Part shown: positions 32,550-45,552 of the stretch, piece after piece | Layout: each line of letters starts with the position of its first letter | Numbering within the stretch: position 1 is the first letter of the stretch | Origin: Ampelocalamus luodianensis | Lineage: Eukaryota; Streptophyta; Magnoliopsida; Poales; Poaceae | Length of the DNA: 64,000 nucleotides | Reading direction: 5' to 3' | Assembly: GCA_036346255.1 (NCBI GenBank) | Contig: CM070633.1 | Span: 24,118,001-24,182,000, forward strand | The notes under the pieces: model-generated | Seen by the model: the letters and a program-made list of their open reading frames with translations, nothing else | Databases searched by the model: none | What the model was told of the DNA's origin: nothing | Position numbers and translations under genes: made by a program

Positions 32550-33883
32550 GAATGATATGATTATCATAAACCACAAGAATTTAACCACGAATGTCAACAA
32601 CATACTCATCATGAATACTTCCTCATAATCCATATGTGTCTCATTAAGCACAATACCATTGTGTCATAAAACCATTACCACATAACCCCCACTCGATTCA
32701 CCAAGATCAAAATCAGTCGATCTAAAGGGAATTCTACCACATAGACCACAACATGATCATCATGAATGTAACCACAAGGAATTATCAACATGTCCACCTT
32801 GAGTTTATTTTCATATTCCGCATTTGGCTCATTAAGCAAATTACCACAATACTACCCAAACTCATCCAAACATAGCAATTGATTAATATCTTGCTACCAC
32901 ATTCATACTTAGAAAACATGTACCCGTGGCATATCATTTAACATTACGTCAATCATGCATAGTGCAAGTAGTAAGAACAACGGGTTAAACCGTAGCACAA
33001 CCGCTACATTTACTTGCCTTCCACGATGCGACGCGTTGGCCGGCAAAGATGATACTCCTAAACCTGAGGCTTCACCTCCTAAACAGGTAAAATAATTTCA
33101 ATTAAGAAATAATATACTCAGCGCCACTAATCGGCATTCTACATCGCTTACTTGACGACTCAAAACGAGTTTACAAAGCTGAAACTGAAAAACAACGTTT
33201 CCTGCCATATACCGTTTCTGGACAGCGGCACGGTAATTGACATAACTCATGAACTGGAAGTCAAAAAGAGGTAAACCCAATTTCTGTAGATTCTTAACTG
33301 ACTCATATACAATATCTAGTTGACACGATAATCCAATTCGGCCAAAATATTAGGCTAACCATTGTTTGAACTTTCAGTACAGAAACTGCCTACACAATCG
33401 GACAGCAAAACTAAAATGACCATAACTTTTAATAGGTAACTCCGGATTGATCGTTCTTTATCAATATGAAAAGGTTATCGAATTATCTACAATAATCTAG
33501 TTGTGTGAACTTTCAGATTCCACCAATTTCCCTTTCATATTTTATGAAATATCCAGACAGATTATTCTCGTCAGATTTCTGGCAGTAGATACTAAATCGA
33601 CCATAACTTTTGACTCAGACCTCGGAATCGAGTGATCTTCGCGGCTACTGAAAGATAACGACATAACCCACATAACTCTAGGAGATGGAATCTTAAAATT
33701 CAGCTTCTAAATACACGAAAATCCCCACGCAAGGTACTGGACAGAATCGAATCTTCTGCAGCCCAACATTTAACCAACAATTCTAATCGGTTTCGCATCT
33801 ACTATGGATCAAACAGCGGGGAAGGCATCTCGTTACCCTTGTAGAACCGCTAGAATTTGCTGAACCAATCCCACACAAGATCT

Positions 33884-33930
33884 TCTTCTCCTTCTTCTCC
33901 TTCTTCTCCTTCTTCTCTTCCTCTCTTTCT
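33884..33930. repeat. CTTCTTCTC-type microsatellite
   Basis: Nine-base units rich in CTT/CTC on the plus strand. The right LTR (40024-40080) has two more units than this copy, a length difference that arose after insertion. Confidence 0.85.
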
Positions 33931-34309
33931 CCTTCTTGCGCAAGGGGCAGCAGCCTAGACGAAGGGGAGTCGCGAGGGAGCAGCACCTGGGCAGAGGGGA
34001 GGCGCAAGGGAGAGGGGAGGAGTCGGCCAAGGGAAGGGGAAGGGGGCGGCTGCAAGTGGGAGGAGGGAAAAGGGGAGGGGAGGGGGCGGCTAGGGTTTGG
34101 GGAGGGTGGCACCTCCCCCCTTTGGCCGGCCAAAACTAGGCTAGATGGGCCAAGGCCGAGGCCCAAGTGGATGAGAACAAGTGGAAAAACCCCTCTCTAA
34201 ACTTGATTTGACGAATTCTGAAAATAAACTCTTCCCCGATTAAATAATTCTCTACCGATTAAATTTAATTAACTCGATTCTTGACTTCTCACACTTCCGG
34301 AGTATTACA

Positions 34310-34325
34310 TTCTTCCCACCTTAAA
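34310..34325 (-). other. E2 polypurine tract
   Basis: The minus strand reads TTTTAAGGTGGGAAGAA directly before the 3' LTR start TGTAATAC. Confidence 0.75.
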
Positions 34326-34393
34326 AGGATTCGCCCTCGAATCCAACTCTACAGACCACAAAGAAAAGAACAACAAGCAAAAAGCAACCCAAA

Positions 34394-34926
34394 CTAGGAG
34401 TACTCACCAGCCTCGAAGAGCTCGGGGTACTTCTTTCGCAAATGATCCTCCAACTCCCACGTAGCTTCTCTCTCAGACTGATTCGTCCAAAGGACCTTCA
34501 CATACTTAATGGTCTTATTCCTCAAGACTCGCTCCGACGTATCCAAGATACGAACTGGCCGACTCTCCACAGTGAGATCCTGCTCCACTGTGACCTGTTC
34601 CAGGTCAATCTTGTGTTCTGGATCCCGCAAGTATTTCCTCAGCATGGACACATGGAAAACATTGTGCACACCATTCAAAGAGTTTGGCAACTCCAAACGA
34701 TAAGCCAAACTACCCACCCGAGCAACCACTGGAAAAGTACCGATGTACCGCGGGCTAAGCTTCCCGGTGGTACCAAAACGAACAATACCCTTGGTTGGAG
34801 ACACCCGAAGGAGCACAAGGCTTCCCGCCGCAAACTCCAATTCTCAGCGCCGAACATCCGCATATTTTTTTTTTGTCGGCCCTGAGCAGCCAACAGGTCC
34901 TGCCATTTTGGCAAAATTTCCCGCAA
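34394..34926 (-). pseudogene. E2 integrase tail with chromodomain
   Basis: The frame starts at REILPKWQDLLAAQGRQKK, shifts once, has a TGA where Arg is expected, then runs open as ELEFAAGSLVLLRVSPTKG, the GPY/F-like GKLSPRYIGTFPV module, and a chromodomain (RPVRILDTSERVLRNKTIKY to EREATWELED) to the stop. It lacks the HHCC and DDE parts. It marks the element as a chromovirus relative, different from G1 (about half the residues match by eye). Confidence 0.88.
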
Positions 34927-37606
34927 TAACTATTAAGACCACTTTCTCAAACCAACCTCTTTCTTAAAACACTTTTCTCTTATTAAATATACTCGGGATA
35001 ACCCAATATACCCTTTTTAAAGAATTTGATCACAAATTCCACTCACATCATTCTACTAGAAGCACAACGGTATCTTTTGCAAACAGAACCTAGCAACAGA
35101 AGAGTAAAGAACTCTCAAGCATCACACTAGCAACCAGCTTTCCTTCAAAGGACCACGATCCAAATCAAAGGATTCACCACAAAATATTTCTACTCGTCAA
35201 GTAGACAATTGGAGAACCACACCACATAAGCTAAGAGTGAAAAAAAATCACTCGACGGACCAAAACAATCAATTTCTTTTCCTAACTGGAAAAGACTACG
35301 CCTCAACATACGTCAACTCAAATTGCAAATGGTCTCTGCCATAAACACACAGCATAAACAAGAATCAAGAGAGCATCGCACTACTTGACATAACAATAAT
35401 TTCCCAATTCATTTCTTTTAATAATTTAACTTCCTTGAACCAAGGATTTTCAAATCATTACCCAACACACCAACTCATTTATCTCAAGTTGGCCACCTCA
35501 ACAATTAGCTCAATTGAGTACATCATCTACACCATTGTAGATAGACTCTACTGGCCCCGCAAATCATACTCTATCCCAAAACCACGACCAACAAAAGGCT
35601 TCGCAACCCACAACAATTACCATGTTCTTAGAAGAAGAGGTAAGAAGAAATAAATTCCAGCATACAGAAAATGGTTATCATCACAGTAGCCAAAAGACCA
35701 AAAAAAAATAGCAATGAGGTTGGAAAACACAAGATAAGATCAACTGTACCTCAAATACTTCTAGTACAACTTTTCCTTTCAATAAGAAGCAATTTTCTTT
35801 GATTACAACATCCCGCCATTTCCAACAAAGGATGCTTGAAGACCACAACACGAGATTCAGATAAAAACCAAAAAGATCATTCAACATGTCGCTTTACTCA
35901 AAGCAACCTCGGCTATCACACAAGTCATAAGGTACAAAAAGATTCCAACCGTAAATCTCACACCCTTCAATTCAATTAGTATTATGGAATTAACCAATTC
36001 CTTTAATTTTTTTAAAACATTCAACACCATAATCACTTCATCATGTTCTTATTATCCAAATAAGATTCCAACTACTTAATCTAGTTAAACCTAGTGCATA
36101 AGTCATCATATTAAAACAAACTCTTTAACAAGATGATAATAGAACATAACAACCTCACAAAACATGCTAGTATGAATCTCTTATTAGATTCCATACATTT
36201 ATCTCGTACTGATGCTCAACTCTAGTTTAGCAAAAAGTAATTACACTCTAGCCATTGCTGTCAATAATTGATTATTAATTTTTCATCAGCATAGCATTAA
36301 TGATCCTATCTCTAATTTGCAATCACAAAGACAATAAAGAGTACAGATTCGATACTCCACTTTATGGTAAGATATTAAAATAAAATAACTTTAAACATCA
36401 ATAATACCAGCTTTATAAGACAAGATTCCACAAGTCAATACATCAACCTTCATCCCTTTCTGTATACATGTTTCAACAATCTAGCATGGTAAAAGTTACA
36501 TAACTTTAACAGTTGTACATGCTCACCAAGTATGTAAAGAGAGGACATAATTAAGGTTAATCTTATTAAGGCAATATTCCAACACCTCCTTACTTGACCA
36601 TCCCGAATGGTCAGATTAATTACTTAAGATCAATCAATCCAATCTATCCAACAAGTTGGGAAAATTAAACAACTACAATAGTCAAAACAATTGTTTTTCA
36701 TAATCCTTAATAAATGCATGAGTTCTACACATGTATCGCTAAATTCTTAGCCACAAATCTTCAAGAAACTACAACAGACAACATCATATTAATCAACTTC
36801 ACTTCTAAAGATGTTAGTAGAAATTAATGATGTACCACACTAACTTTTCAACTTGATAATTCACAATCTATCAATTATTTACATAATTGCCACCTACTAC
36901 TTAAACACAACAAAACATCATAAAGGATTTTAACACTCCCTTCTAGGAGAAAATCGAACTTCAAAAGTCGAAATAACTCAGAAGAAATGCATAGAGCCAA
37001 TGCTTCCACAAGTTAATGAACTTCCCACGTAAGCTTTGATTCTCTCTCAAAATATCAAACGAAATACAAAAGTCATGTTTTCCGGCAAGAAAGATGGAAC
37101 AACACGGAAAAATACCGATCTCTCCAAAAGCCTTGCTCACGAGCGATCAAACAACCCATCAATCGAAAGAAACAATACTTGGCCTCAAGAACAATTGGAG
37201 GCCTATTGACATAACAAGCGCAATAAACAGCTAACCCGAGAGAAAATCATTAATCGCAATAGGCCAAGAATCGCCAACATTAATTCAAGGAGGATAACAC
37301 TTTTCTAAGAAACTTACCCATGACATCCGCAACTAAGTTACCCGAGGTAATCGCATCAATATCCGTACCACGAACGGGGTATAAAGCGGCAATGCCCAAG
37401 GCAACAACCGCAAACCCTACCTCTTATCATTGACTATCCTCACTCATAGCAGATCATAGAAACAACACATAAACATACAAGATTATCTCATAGCATGAAT
37501 AATCAATATAACATGTCAAAGCACGAATGCAATGCTTGACCCATCCCATCCTACTATGCACCAGTGTGTCAATTTAATATTTTTAATTACCACGGACCTA
37601 AAGCCC
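34927..37606 (-). other. E2 internal region, non-coding
   Basis: About 2.7 kb of A/C-rich (plus strand) sequence without credible ORFs, aligned in blocks with E1 and E3 (for example 36900-37200). It ends at the conserved stretch before the primer site. Nothing else was recognised. Confidence 0.75.
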
Positions 37607-37618
37607 GCTCGATACCAA
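37607..37618 (-). other. E2 primer-binding site
   Basis: The minus strand reads TTGGTATCGAGC, the initiator-Met site with CAG read as CG. The adjoining LTR end also reads CG where E1 and E3 have CTG. Confidence 0.8.
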
Positions 37619-37619
37619 T

Positions 37620-40470
37620 CGTAACACCCGGGATCCACATTACCTGGAATGCTACTTAACCACTCTGACTAGCCAATAATTTCAAGACAAAATTAATTCG
37701 CGACAACTCTAGACAAGAAGCACTAAGCGGAAGCATAAACAACTAAGGGAATAAAGATAACGGTAACAAGTTCAATAATTAAACAACCTCTAGCAGATTA
37801 AACCAAGTGTAGTCCACAAATTCATCAATAATAATTCGACAGAACACTCGCGAAAAGCTAGTCATTAGGCTAATTTCCTCTCAACTTTATTACAGCATGA
37901 ATCTATGAATTGAGTGCATTATTGTAGTGCCGCTCTACCCATCCCAGGAATGCTTAAGAATCACCTGAAAGGGGGAAAGAAACAACAAGGGTGAGATAAA
38001 ATCTCAGCAAGCAAACTATTTAATGGCTATTCGGACTACAAACAAATATACAACATCATTAAAGTATCCATATGTCCACATCCATAATGTGAATCCACAT
38101 TCATTTACAAGCTAATTTAACTACAAAGATATTAAGCATCAATATCCAATTCCCATAATGATCACAATTATAGCCTCAACCATATTTACTACCAATGATA
38201 GTAAAATATCAACAATTGAATCTTGATCAACTGCTTCAAATTATTCACCACTACCACTACCAATGACAATAAAGTATTAACATGTTTTACCTCATAACTT
38301 TACTATTTCTCGCATCCACAACTGCTATCAACAATTACCACAAGAGAGAAGAATCTCATGCCACAATCACAACCTCTACCATACCACAAGGGATGAACCC
38401 CATTCCACCACCACAACCACATTACTCATACCACAAGAGACTCTCATGAGTCAATTTCCACATTGCAACTATGAAGTTGCGATTGTTTGCAAAATAACTT
38501 CACCTCAATATATTGCATAAGTATGCAAATGATCTTTCCACAATGTAATGCATATGCATGCTATGCTCCATGCACCTTTACCCAATAAGGTAAAAGTGTA
38601 CATCGTGCTACTGACAATGCACGATGTTGTACCAGCACTGATCGTGGCTATAATGGCGACATCCACAATGCAAATGTTATGACATGTCATGAATGATATG
38701 ATTATCATAAACCACAAGAATTTAACCACGAATGTCAACAACATACTCATCATGAATACTTCCTCATAATCCATATGTGTCTAATTAAGCACAATACCAT
38801 TGTGTCATAAAACCATTACCACATAACCCCCACTCGATTCACCAAGATCAAAATCAGTCGATCTAAAGGGAATTCTACCACATAGACCACAACATGATCA
38901 TCATGAATGTAACCACAAGGAATTATCAACATGTCCACCTTGAGTTTATTTTCATATTCCGCATTTGGCTCATTAAGCAAATTACCACAATACTACCCAA
39001 ACTCATCCAAACATAGCAATTGATTAATATCTTGCTACCACATTCATACTTAGAAAACATGTACCCGTGGCATATCGTTTAACATTACGTCAATCATGCA
39101 TAGTGCAAGTAGTAAGAACAACGGGTTAAACCGTAGCACAACCGCTACATTTACTTGGCTTCCACGATGCGACGCGTTAGCCGGCAAAGATGATACTCCT
39201 AAACCTGAGGCTTCACCTCCTAAACAGGTAAAATAATTTCAATTAAGACATAATATACTCAGCGCTACTAATCGGCATTCTACATCGCTTACTTGACGAC
39301 TCAAAACGAGTTTACAAAGCTGAAACTGAAAAACAACGTTTCCTGCCATATACCGTTTCTGGACAGCGGCACGGTAATTGACATAACTCATGAACTGGAA
39401 GTCAAAAAGAGGTAAACCCAATTTCTGTAGATTCTTAACTGACTCATATACAATATCTAGTTGACACGATAATCCAATTCGGCCAAAATATTAGGCTAAC
39501 CATTGTTTGAACTTTCAGTACAGAAACTGCCTACACAATCGGACAGCAAAACTAAAATGACCATAACTTTTAATAGGTAACCCCGAATTGATCGTTCTTT
39601 ATCAATCTGAAAAGGTTATCGAATTATCTACAATAATCTAGTTGTGTGAACTTTCAGATTCCACCAATTTCCCTTTCATATTTTAGGAAATATCCAGACA
39701 GATTATTCTCGTCAGATTTCTGGCAGCAGATACTAAATCGACCATAACTTTTGACTCAGACCTCGGAATCGAGTGATCTTTGCGGCTACTGAAAGATAAC
39801 GACATAACCCACATAACTCTAGGAGATGGAATATTAAAATTCAGCCTCTAAATACACGAAAATCCCCACGCAAGGTACTGGACAGAATCGAATCTTCTGC
39901 AGCCCAACATTTAACCAACAATTCTAATCGGTTTCGCATCTACTATGGATCAAACAGCGGGGAAGGCATCTCGTTACGCTTGTAGAACCGCTAGAATTTG
40001 CTGAACCAATCCCACACAAGATCTTCTTCTCCTTCTTCTCCTTCTTCTCCTTCTTCTCCTTCTTCTCCTTCTTCTCTTCCTCTCTTTCTCCTTCTTGCGC
40101 AAGGGGCAGCAGCCTAGACGAAGGGGAGTTGCGAGGGAGCAGCACCTGGGCAGAGGGGAGGCGCAAGGGAGAGGGGAGGAGTCGCCCAAGGGAAGGGGAA
40201 GGGGGCGGCTGCAAGTGGGAGGAGGGAAAAGGGGAGGGGAGGGGGGGCGGCTAGGGTTTGGGGAGGGTGGCCCCTCCCCCCTTTGGCCGGCCAAAACTAG
40301 GCTAGATGGGCCAAGGCCCAGGCCCAAGTGGATGAGAACAAGCGGAAAAACCCCTCTCTAAATTTGATTTGACGAATTCTGAAAATAAACTCTTCCCCGA
40401 TTAAATAATTCTCTACCGATTAAATTTAATTAACCCGATTCTTGACTTCTCACACTTCCGGAGTATTACA
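37620..40470 (-). repeat. E2 5' LTR
   Basis: It matches 31473-34309 and ends GGAGTATTACA before the AAAAT duplication. The GC donor of the micro-exon reads CC here (39157 region), unlike the left copy. Two extra CTTCTTCTC-type units are present at 40024-40080. Confidence 0.92.
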
Positions 40471-40475
40471 AAAAT

Positions 40476-41692
40476 GATTTGGACCGGGCACAATGGTAAG
40501 ACGGTGTGATTTTTGGGTGTGACTGGAACGGTGCCTGGGTCAACAAGGACCGAACATCTTGTTACACTAAACCAAGCATTTTAGCGTGCTAACCACACTA
40601 GAGGGTATGTGACCTCTCTTGACTTAGTACTTTGGCGTGTATTGGTTTCGGATCGCAGGGAGTCGCAGGAGGGATGGTGTTGGGAGCATTGTAGTGTCCG
40701 AAAGACTTCACCCGTGATGGGATTTGTTGTCTTTCGGCTTGCAATGTAAGCGTATGGGTTTCTATCCATACGAGCGGCTCGTGGTTAATACACAATATTG
40801 GAAAGTGTCACGTAGGACTTAGCTGTGCCGGCATACCTTCGGAAGTGTGCTTTTGTGGCTTAAAGGCGGTCTGAAGTGTGGGTACATTGGTACACCCCTG
40901 CAGGGTTAAAACTATTTGAATAGCCTTGTCCTAGGTTATGGACACGCTTGGCAAGGTCTTTCAAGAGTTAGACTACAACCTTTTAATTAAAACTTGATGG
41001 GTGGTACCAATCAGGGATTCGTGCTATGTTGTGGTGGCTATTGGGATAGTCACTTCCAGATGGTTACTTGTATTTATCATTATTTCGCTGTTATTTTGAC
41101 AACAAAACAGATTTGCAACCTTGCTTTTAAATGTATTACATTATTGCAAATAAAGTTGGCTTTGTGCAAATGAGACATACAACCTCCACTTAAATAAGCC
41201 TGCATGTAGCATATGAACAGGTCTGCTGTTCCACACGTCAGTCTTGCGAGTACCTTGTGTACTCATTGTTCTTGCTTAAATGTAAATTGTTGCAGAGGAA
41301 GAAGGTGAGCTCGAAGGGCCTCACTTTTGTGAGCTATGTTGTGGTAGCATTCGGGGCGACTAGCTTGGCGGCTCGGTCGGTTGCCTTGTGGGTTGTGTTG
41401 GCTAACCGGTCGACTTTTGTTCTTAGCCATCTTATGGCGCTTTTGCTTCCGCTGTCATTCTTGCATATTGTGTTATTTGGCCGGTCGGCTCTTTTGTAAT
41501 AACTTTACTTTGTGTATGTCGTTGTTGAACTTAGCGATAAATGTTGTATGGAAATGATGTATAATTTTGTGATGATGAGCATGTGCTACAATTCTGGGAA
41601 GCACATGTCCATCGAGGCTTTGGATATTTGATTAGTAATGCTAGAACCATATGGAGGTTAAGTATTACTAGTTAAATACCCGGGTCCTCACA
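40476..41692 (+). repeat. G3 LTR piece 3
   Basis: It continues G3 after E2 and aligns with G2 5765-6990. It holds the acceptor-like TTGTTGCAG (ending 41295) and an exon-like block reading EEEGELEGPHFCELC. It ends GGGTCCTCACA at 41692, where minus-strand G1 LTR resumes. Confidence 0.85.
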
Positions 41693-42499
41693 GGGCGGCC
41701 GCACGACGTGCATTTAATGCGCTGCAGAGGGACCCATTGGACCGCGCGGAGAGGATGCAACGCTGCGCCTCTGCCCACGCCTCTGCGCACGCCATGGCCG
41801 CGTCGCTCGTGTGAGCGCGAGGAGGACGACGCGCCCACCATCCGATCTTCATCCGACGGCCCGTGCCAAATCGTGTTTGCCTCACTCCCCGCAAACGCCA
41901 GCCGTTCGATGGAAATCCAAGGGTCCACAGTGCGCGTGCTCGCCCGCCCGAGCCGGGTGCGGTTAGTTGGCTCGGCCGAGTCAGTGGGCTCGAGCCCGAG
42001 CCTGACTCACGCCCGGGGAACAGTGAAGACCAGTTTAGGTTTTGATTTTAAAGCTGAAGCTTTGGGGATTTAATTGAGGTGTCAAATCAACTCCAAAATT
42101 TATGAAATTTTAACTGGAGGTTGATAACTTTAGGATTAACCTTCCATAAAATTTCCAGAGATTTTTGTGCATTGAATTTTCTCAAGAAATTCCAGAAGTT
42201 TATTTCAAAGGTTTGACTTGCCTCTAAAAATATTCAAATAATTTCCAAAAATTATGAAATAATTCAGAGGTGTCACATGGCAACCCTAGAACCAAGGGAA
42301 ATTATTTCCAAAGGTTTGACACACAAGATTTCACCCAGGGGGTTTTTGACTGGTGATAACTGAGGATTTTGGTTTTGGATTTCCCAAAATTCATTTACAA
42401 GAATTTTAGAAAAGTTCAAGAGCATTAAGATGTAAGAAAAGTTTTAATTTATACTCATTTTATTACATTTGAAATACGAGCCAAAATGGGGATGTTACA
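41693..42499 (-). repeat. G1 5' LTR, first 0.8 kb
   Basis: On the minus strand it starts TGTAACATCCCC at 42499. It matches 7733-8537 nearly base for base. Its end at 42499 borders GC-rich D sequence, so 42500-42504 (ACGGC) may be one copy of the G1 target duplication. Confidence 0.9.
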
Positions 42500-42592
42500 A
42501 CGGCCACCCTATCGGTCCCTTGCACCGTTGCCTACACACGGTACCTGGCCCGACTGGCCGCACCGACTCGCTGCGCCTCCACGCCGCAAGAC

Positions 42593-44998
42593 TGTAACAC
42601 CCTCGCTATTCGGAAGCCAAGATGTCACCTAAAACATCTAACATACATCCATAATGCGGAAGAGTTTGAATAAAATCAACTAATGATAGTATCAAAACAA
42701 TCAAGACATGATGAAGGTATCCTTCCTTCACCATCTAATCTATTTATTTCAGTTCATTGATAATTAAAAGTTCACATGCAGTAATAATTCAACATCAATG
42801 TGGAGAAGGTATCCTTCCTTCACCAATTATAAATTTATTATTACAGTTCATCATTTACGAATGTAAGATAGAACTAAATTTAATCTTGAACATGAATTGG
42901 ATGATGTGAACAAGTAGTGCGTGTCTACTCCCTCCCAAGTGAGCCAACATCAGGAGTTACCTAAAATAAACAAACAACGCAAGAGTGAGTCCACGAATCA
43001 GCAAGTACAGTAAAAGGGACATAACACACATATGAACAAGTCATCATCATAAGAGAATATGAGCATACATCGAATGAAAACTTAGGAATGCATGGCATGA
43101 ATGAATGTACTCAAGGATGGACTGCACACATGCTTATACTCAGTATAGCGAGTGACACACCGTCGGTGTTCACTTAAGCCCGCACCTTAACAAAAGTGCG
43201 GGGATCCAAGTCCTATATGAAGAACGTTTCATATAGGTGTCCAAAGCTGCCCATACTGGAATTGATGGGTCTTACGTGCCCATCTTTGGAATTGATGGGT
43301 CTTTCAATCCACTCCGTGGGCGGGACATGACAATGTCCAAACCTGCCCACATTGGAATGGTGGGACTTACAGTCCACTCCGTGGACATAGCATGAATAAA
43401 AGGATGCATGATATGAACATGAACAATGCTAATATCATCTTTCGGCATTTACTCCACATATTGATAGAACATAACCAATTCAGCATTTCGGTATCACAAG
43501 ATGTCACATCATATTCATGTAAACATTCACAATCACAAAGACTTAAAACCAAAAAGTACTTGCCTTCCGCGTTGCGTGCGTTAGCAGGCAACGATGGCGC
43601 TCCCAAACCCGTAGACTCGCGGCCTAAACAATTAAATAACCGAAATAAGAACAACATAGAGCCCATCATGAATTAATATTCTACACTACCCTCTTGCACA
43701 CCCAAAACATAGTCATAACCCGAATCTGAAATTCCAGCAGCAACATGGAATCCCATCAGGACAGCAGCACGGTAAAGACCAAAACTAATGATCTGGGACT
43801 CCAAAAGAGATGAGCCCAGATCCTACACGAGCTTAACAAATATATCTACAACTTTGTAGTTGACGAGATAACTCAATTCGGCCAAACTAAATTGCTAACT
43901 GTCAAACGAAACAGCAGAACAGAATCTGACTGAGCAATTAGAACAGCAGAACTAAAACGTCCGTAACTTTTAAACTACAACTCCGAATTGAGTGTTCTTT
44001 AACAATCTGAAAAGGTTATGAAATTACCTACAATAACCTAGTTGGCACGACATTCATATTTTGCCTTTAACAAAAAGTGGCACACGGGTCAAAACTAAAG
44101 ATAGAAACTTACATACAATCTGGACAGACTGACCTACAATCTGGACAGTCATAATGAAAAGTGCATAACTTTTGATCTATAAATCCAAATGAGGTGTTCT
44201 TTATCAATCCTGAAAGCTAGTGATATCACCTTCAAAATTTGTTATGGGCAAGACCTCTGAATCACCCTCTAACTAGGCCATAAATCAACCTATACAGAGA
44301 CTGCTAATTCTCGTCAGGATTCTGGACAGCAGATAATAAATCTATCATAACTTTTGACTCGAAAGTCGGAATGAGGTGATCTTGGCGGCCACCGAAAGCT
44401 AAGAACAAAACCTACAATACTCTAGGAGATGGGATCCTCTGATTCGGCCTCTAAGATTGCGAAAACAGCCGCGCAAACTACTGGACAGAATTGAATTTCC
44501 AACAGACAGACTTTGATCTAATCAAATTTAATCGGTTTCACTTCTACGACTAATCAAACAACAACAACCGGCAATCGTTACCCTTGGAGACACGCGTGCC
44601 CGCTGAAATACCCCCGCTAGATGCTCATCTCCTCTTCTTCTCCTCTCTCCCTCCACCTTTCTCCTTGGCCGACAGCAATGGGAGAGCACCACCAAGAGAG
44701 AGCAACGGAGTGCAAGGAGGGCGCACACTGTAGCGGCACTGTAGCGGCGGCAGAACACTGTAGCAATGCGTGCTACAGTGGTGGGCTAGGGTTTCCCCCT
44801 CCTTTTATTAGTGGCCGGCCCCTCATGGGCCTCCTAGGCCAAAGCCCGAAGCCCAGGTTGTCAAAGAATTGCAGATTTTCCCTCGCCTAAAGTTTAATTT
44901 CTCTTTTCACTGCTTCCTTCATTACAATAAATTGGAGTATTACAGAAAAACCCCTTTTTCGTTTACTCTCCTTCCGTAGAAACATTCGGGGTATTACA
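42593..44998 (-). repeat. E3 3' LTR
   Basis: On the minus strand it runs from TGTAATACCCCG (44998) to GGGTGTTACA (42593). It shows a donor-like AAGG|GTAACG (44582/44581), a 60-nt micro-exon (43623-43564) followed by AG|GCAAGTA, a hairpin array (43135-43386) and a TTTTAG|GT acceptor ending at 42961. Confidence 0.92.
43135..43386. repeat. Hairpin array in the E3 LTR
   Basis: Consecutive dyads: 43135-43147 (TATACT), 43151-43174 (11-bp arms with one bulge), 43179-43202 (CCCGCAC), 43212-43237 (CCTATATGAA, 10-bp arms), 43250-43269 and 43279-43299 (CCCATC/GATGGG type), 43323-43338 (GGACAT), 43346-43364 (CCCAC) and 43372-43386 (GTCCAC). The array is repeated in the right LTR at about 49892-50148. 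Confidence 0.8.
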
Positions 44999-45014
44999 TT
45001 CTACCCCCCTTAAC
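44999..45014 (-). other. E3 polypurine tract
   Basis: The minus strand reads GTTAAGGGGGGTAGAA directly before the LTR start TGTAATACCCC. Confidence 0.8.
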
Positions 45015-45109
45015 AGGATTCGACCCCGAATCTTAACACACTTAAGCGAAAGAACAATCACGACTGAGAACGAACAACGGTAACCACGTACCCGTTGTGA
45101 ACAACACCG

Positions 45110-45552
45110 GCTAAAGATCATGCACGTGAAACTCCAACTTCCCCAGTAGCCTCTCCCTCGGACTGAAAATACCACAACACAACGACGTAACACGACGTCT
45201 GATCTAACACTCAACCGGTACTTCCGGTACACTCATCGGACAAAACTCGAAGGTAAGATCTCACTCGATGGTCAAGCGGCGCAAACGAAACCTCAAACTC
45301 GGATCTCGGTACTCACTCAACACGAGAACATACAAGACGTTACGTACTCGCGTAAGGACTCGAGGCGATCTGGCGATCGCCAACTAGCGAAAACAACCCA
45401 ATATATCTTGGGTTAACCTTCCCAATGATACCGAACCACACGACAAGCACAAAGAACACGGAACTCGTGTTCCACCTCTCAATCGAACTCTTCACTAAAG
45501 CAAGGATCACCTCCTTTAACCAGAAACATACGAAAAAACTCTCTTTAAGCAA
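45110..45552 (-). pseudogene. E3 decayed integrase tail and chromodomain
   Basis: Base-level similarity to E2 34434-34800 is visible, and one frame keeps GIIGKVNPRYIGLF, the GPY/F-like module. The chromodomain part (45120-45180) is recognisable only as DNA (for example CTCCAACTTCCCCAGTAGCC against CTCCAACTCCCACGTAGCTT in E2). No frame is open through the domain. Confidence 0.65.

Larger units (their letters stand above)
31473..34309 (-). repeat. E2 3' LTR
   Basis: On the minus strand it runs from TGTAATACTCCGG (34309) to GGGGTGTTACA (31473). It shows a donor-like AAGG|GTAACG (33837/33836), a micro-exon block (33078-33018) followed by AG|GCAAGTA, dyads (32298-32549) and a strong acceptor CCCCCTTTCAG|GT ending at 31823. 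A CTTCTTCTC-type repeat lies at 33884-33930. Confidence 0.92.
31473..40470 (-). mobile_element. E2: non-autonomous chromodomain Ty3 element
   Basis: E2 has two 2.84-2.85 kb LTRs, a 3.3 kb internal region, a minus-strand primer site and polypurine tract, and a perfect AAAAT duplication (31468-31472, 40471-40475). The only coding remnant is the integrase tail with chromodomain next to the 3' LTR. Gag, protease, RT, RNase H and the integrase core are absent. The two LTRs are very similar, differing largely at CAG/CTG triplets and in a short tandem repeat, which suggests a fairly recent insertion. Confidence 0.92.
24746..41692 (+). mobile_element. G3: Tekay-like LTR remnant, split by E1 and E2
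   Basis: G3 is plus-oriented LTR sequence in three pieces: about 24746-24980, 29796-31472 and 40476-41692, ending GGGTCCTCACA at 41692. It lies inside the 5' LTR of G1. Its first 1.2 kb and any internal region are absent, so it is a truncated LTR, probably a solo LTR or the 3' end of a deleted element. Its sequence is diverged from G1 and G2 and closer to G4 in the first piece. Confidence 0.8.
6991..42499 (-). mobile_element. G1: Tekay-like Ty3 retrotransposon, minus strand, split by insertions
   Basis: G1 reads on the minus strand: 5' LTR (41693-42499, then 22428-24745), primer site, gag, protease, RT, RNase H, integrase, chromodomain, polypurine tract, 3' LTR (6991-8537, continuing outside the window beyond G2). 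C1 splits it at 11468-20100 and G3 (with E1 and E2 inside) splits the 5' LTR. The 5' LTR lacks about 1.2 kb in its middle, lost at the G3 junction. G1 itself interrupts element D at 42499/42500. It is the most intact coding element in the window. Confidence 0.85.

Noticed and set aside
33783..34166. Lys/Glu-rich ORFs in the E2 LTRs (also 39924-40327)
   Set aside because: The KKEKKEKK stretches are translations of the CTT/CTC microsatellite.
43367..43669. Minus-strand 100-codon ORF as a gene in E3
   Set aside because: It covers the micro-exon and part of the hairpin segment by chance readthrough; only the micro-exon portion looks conserved in E2.
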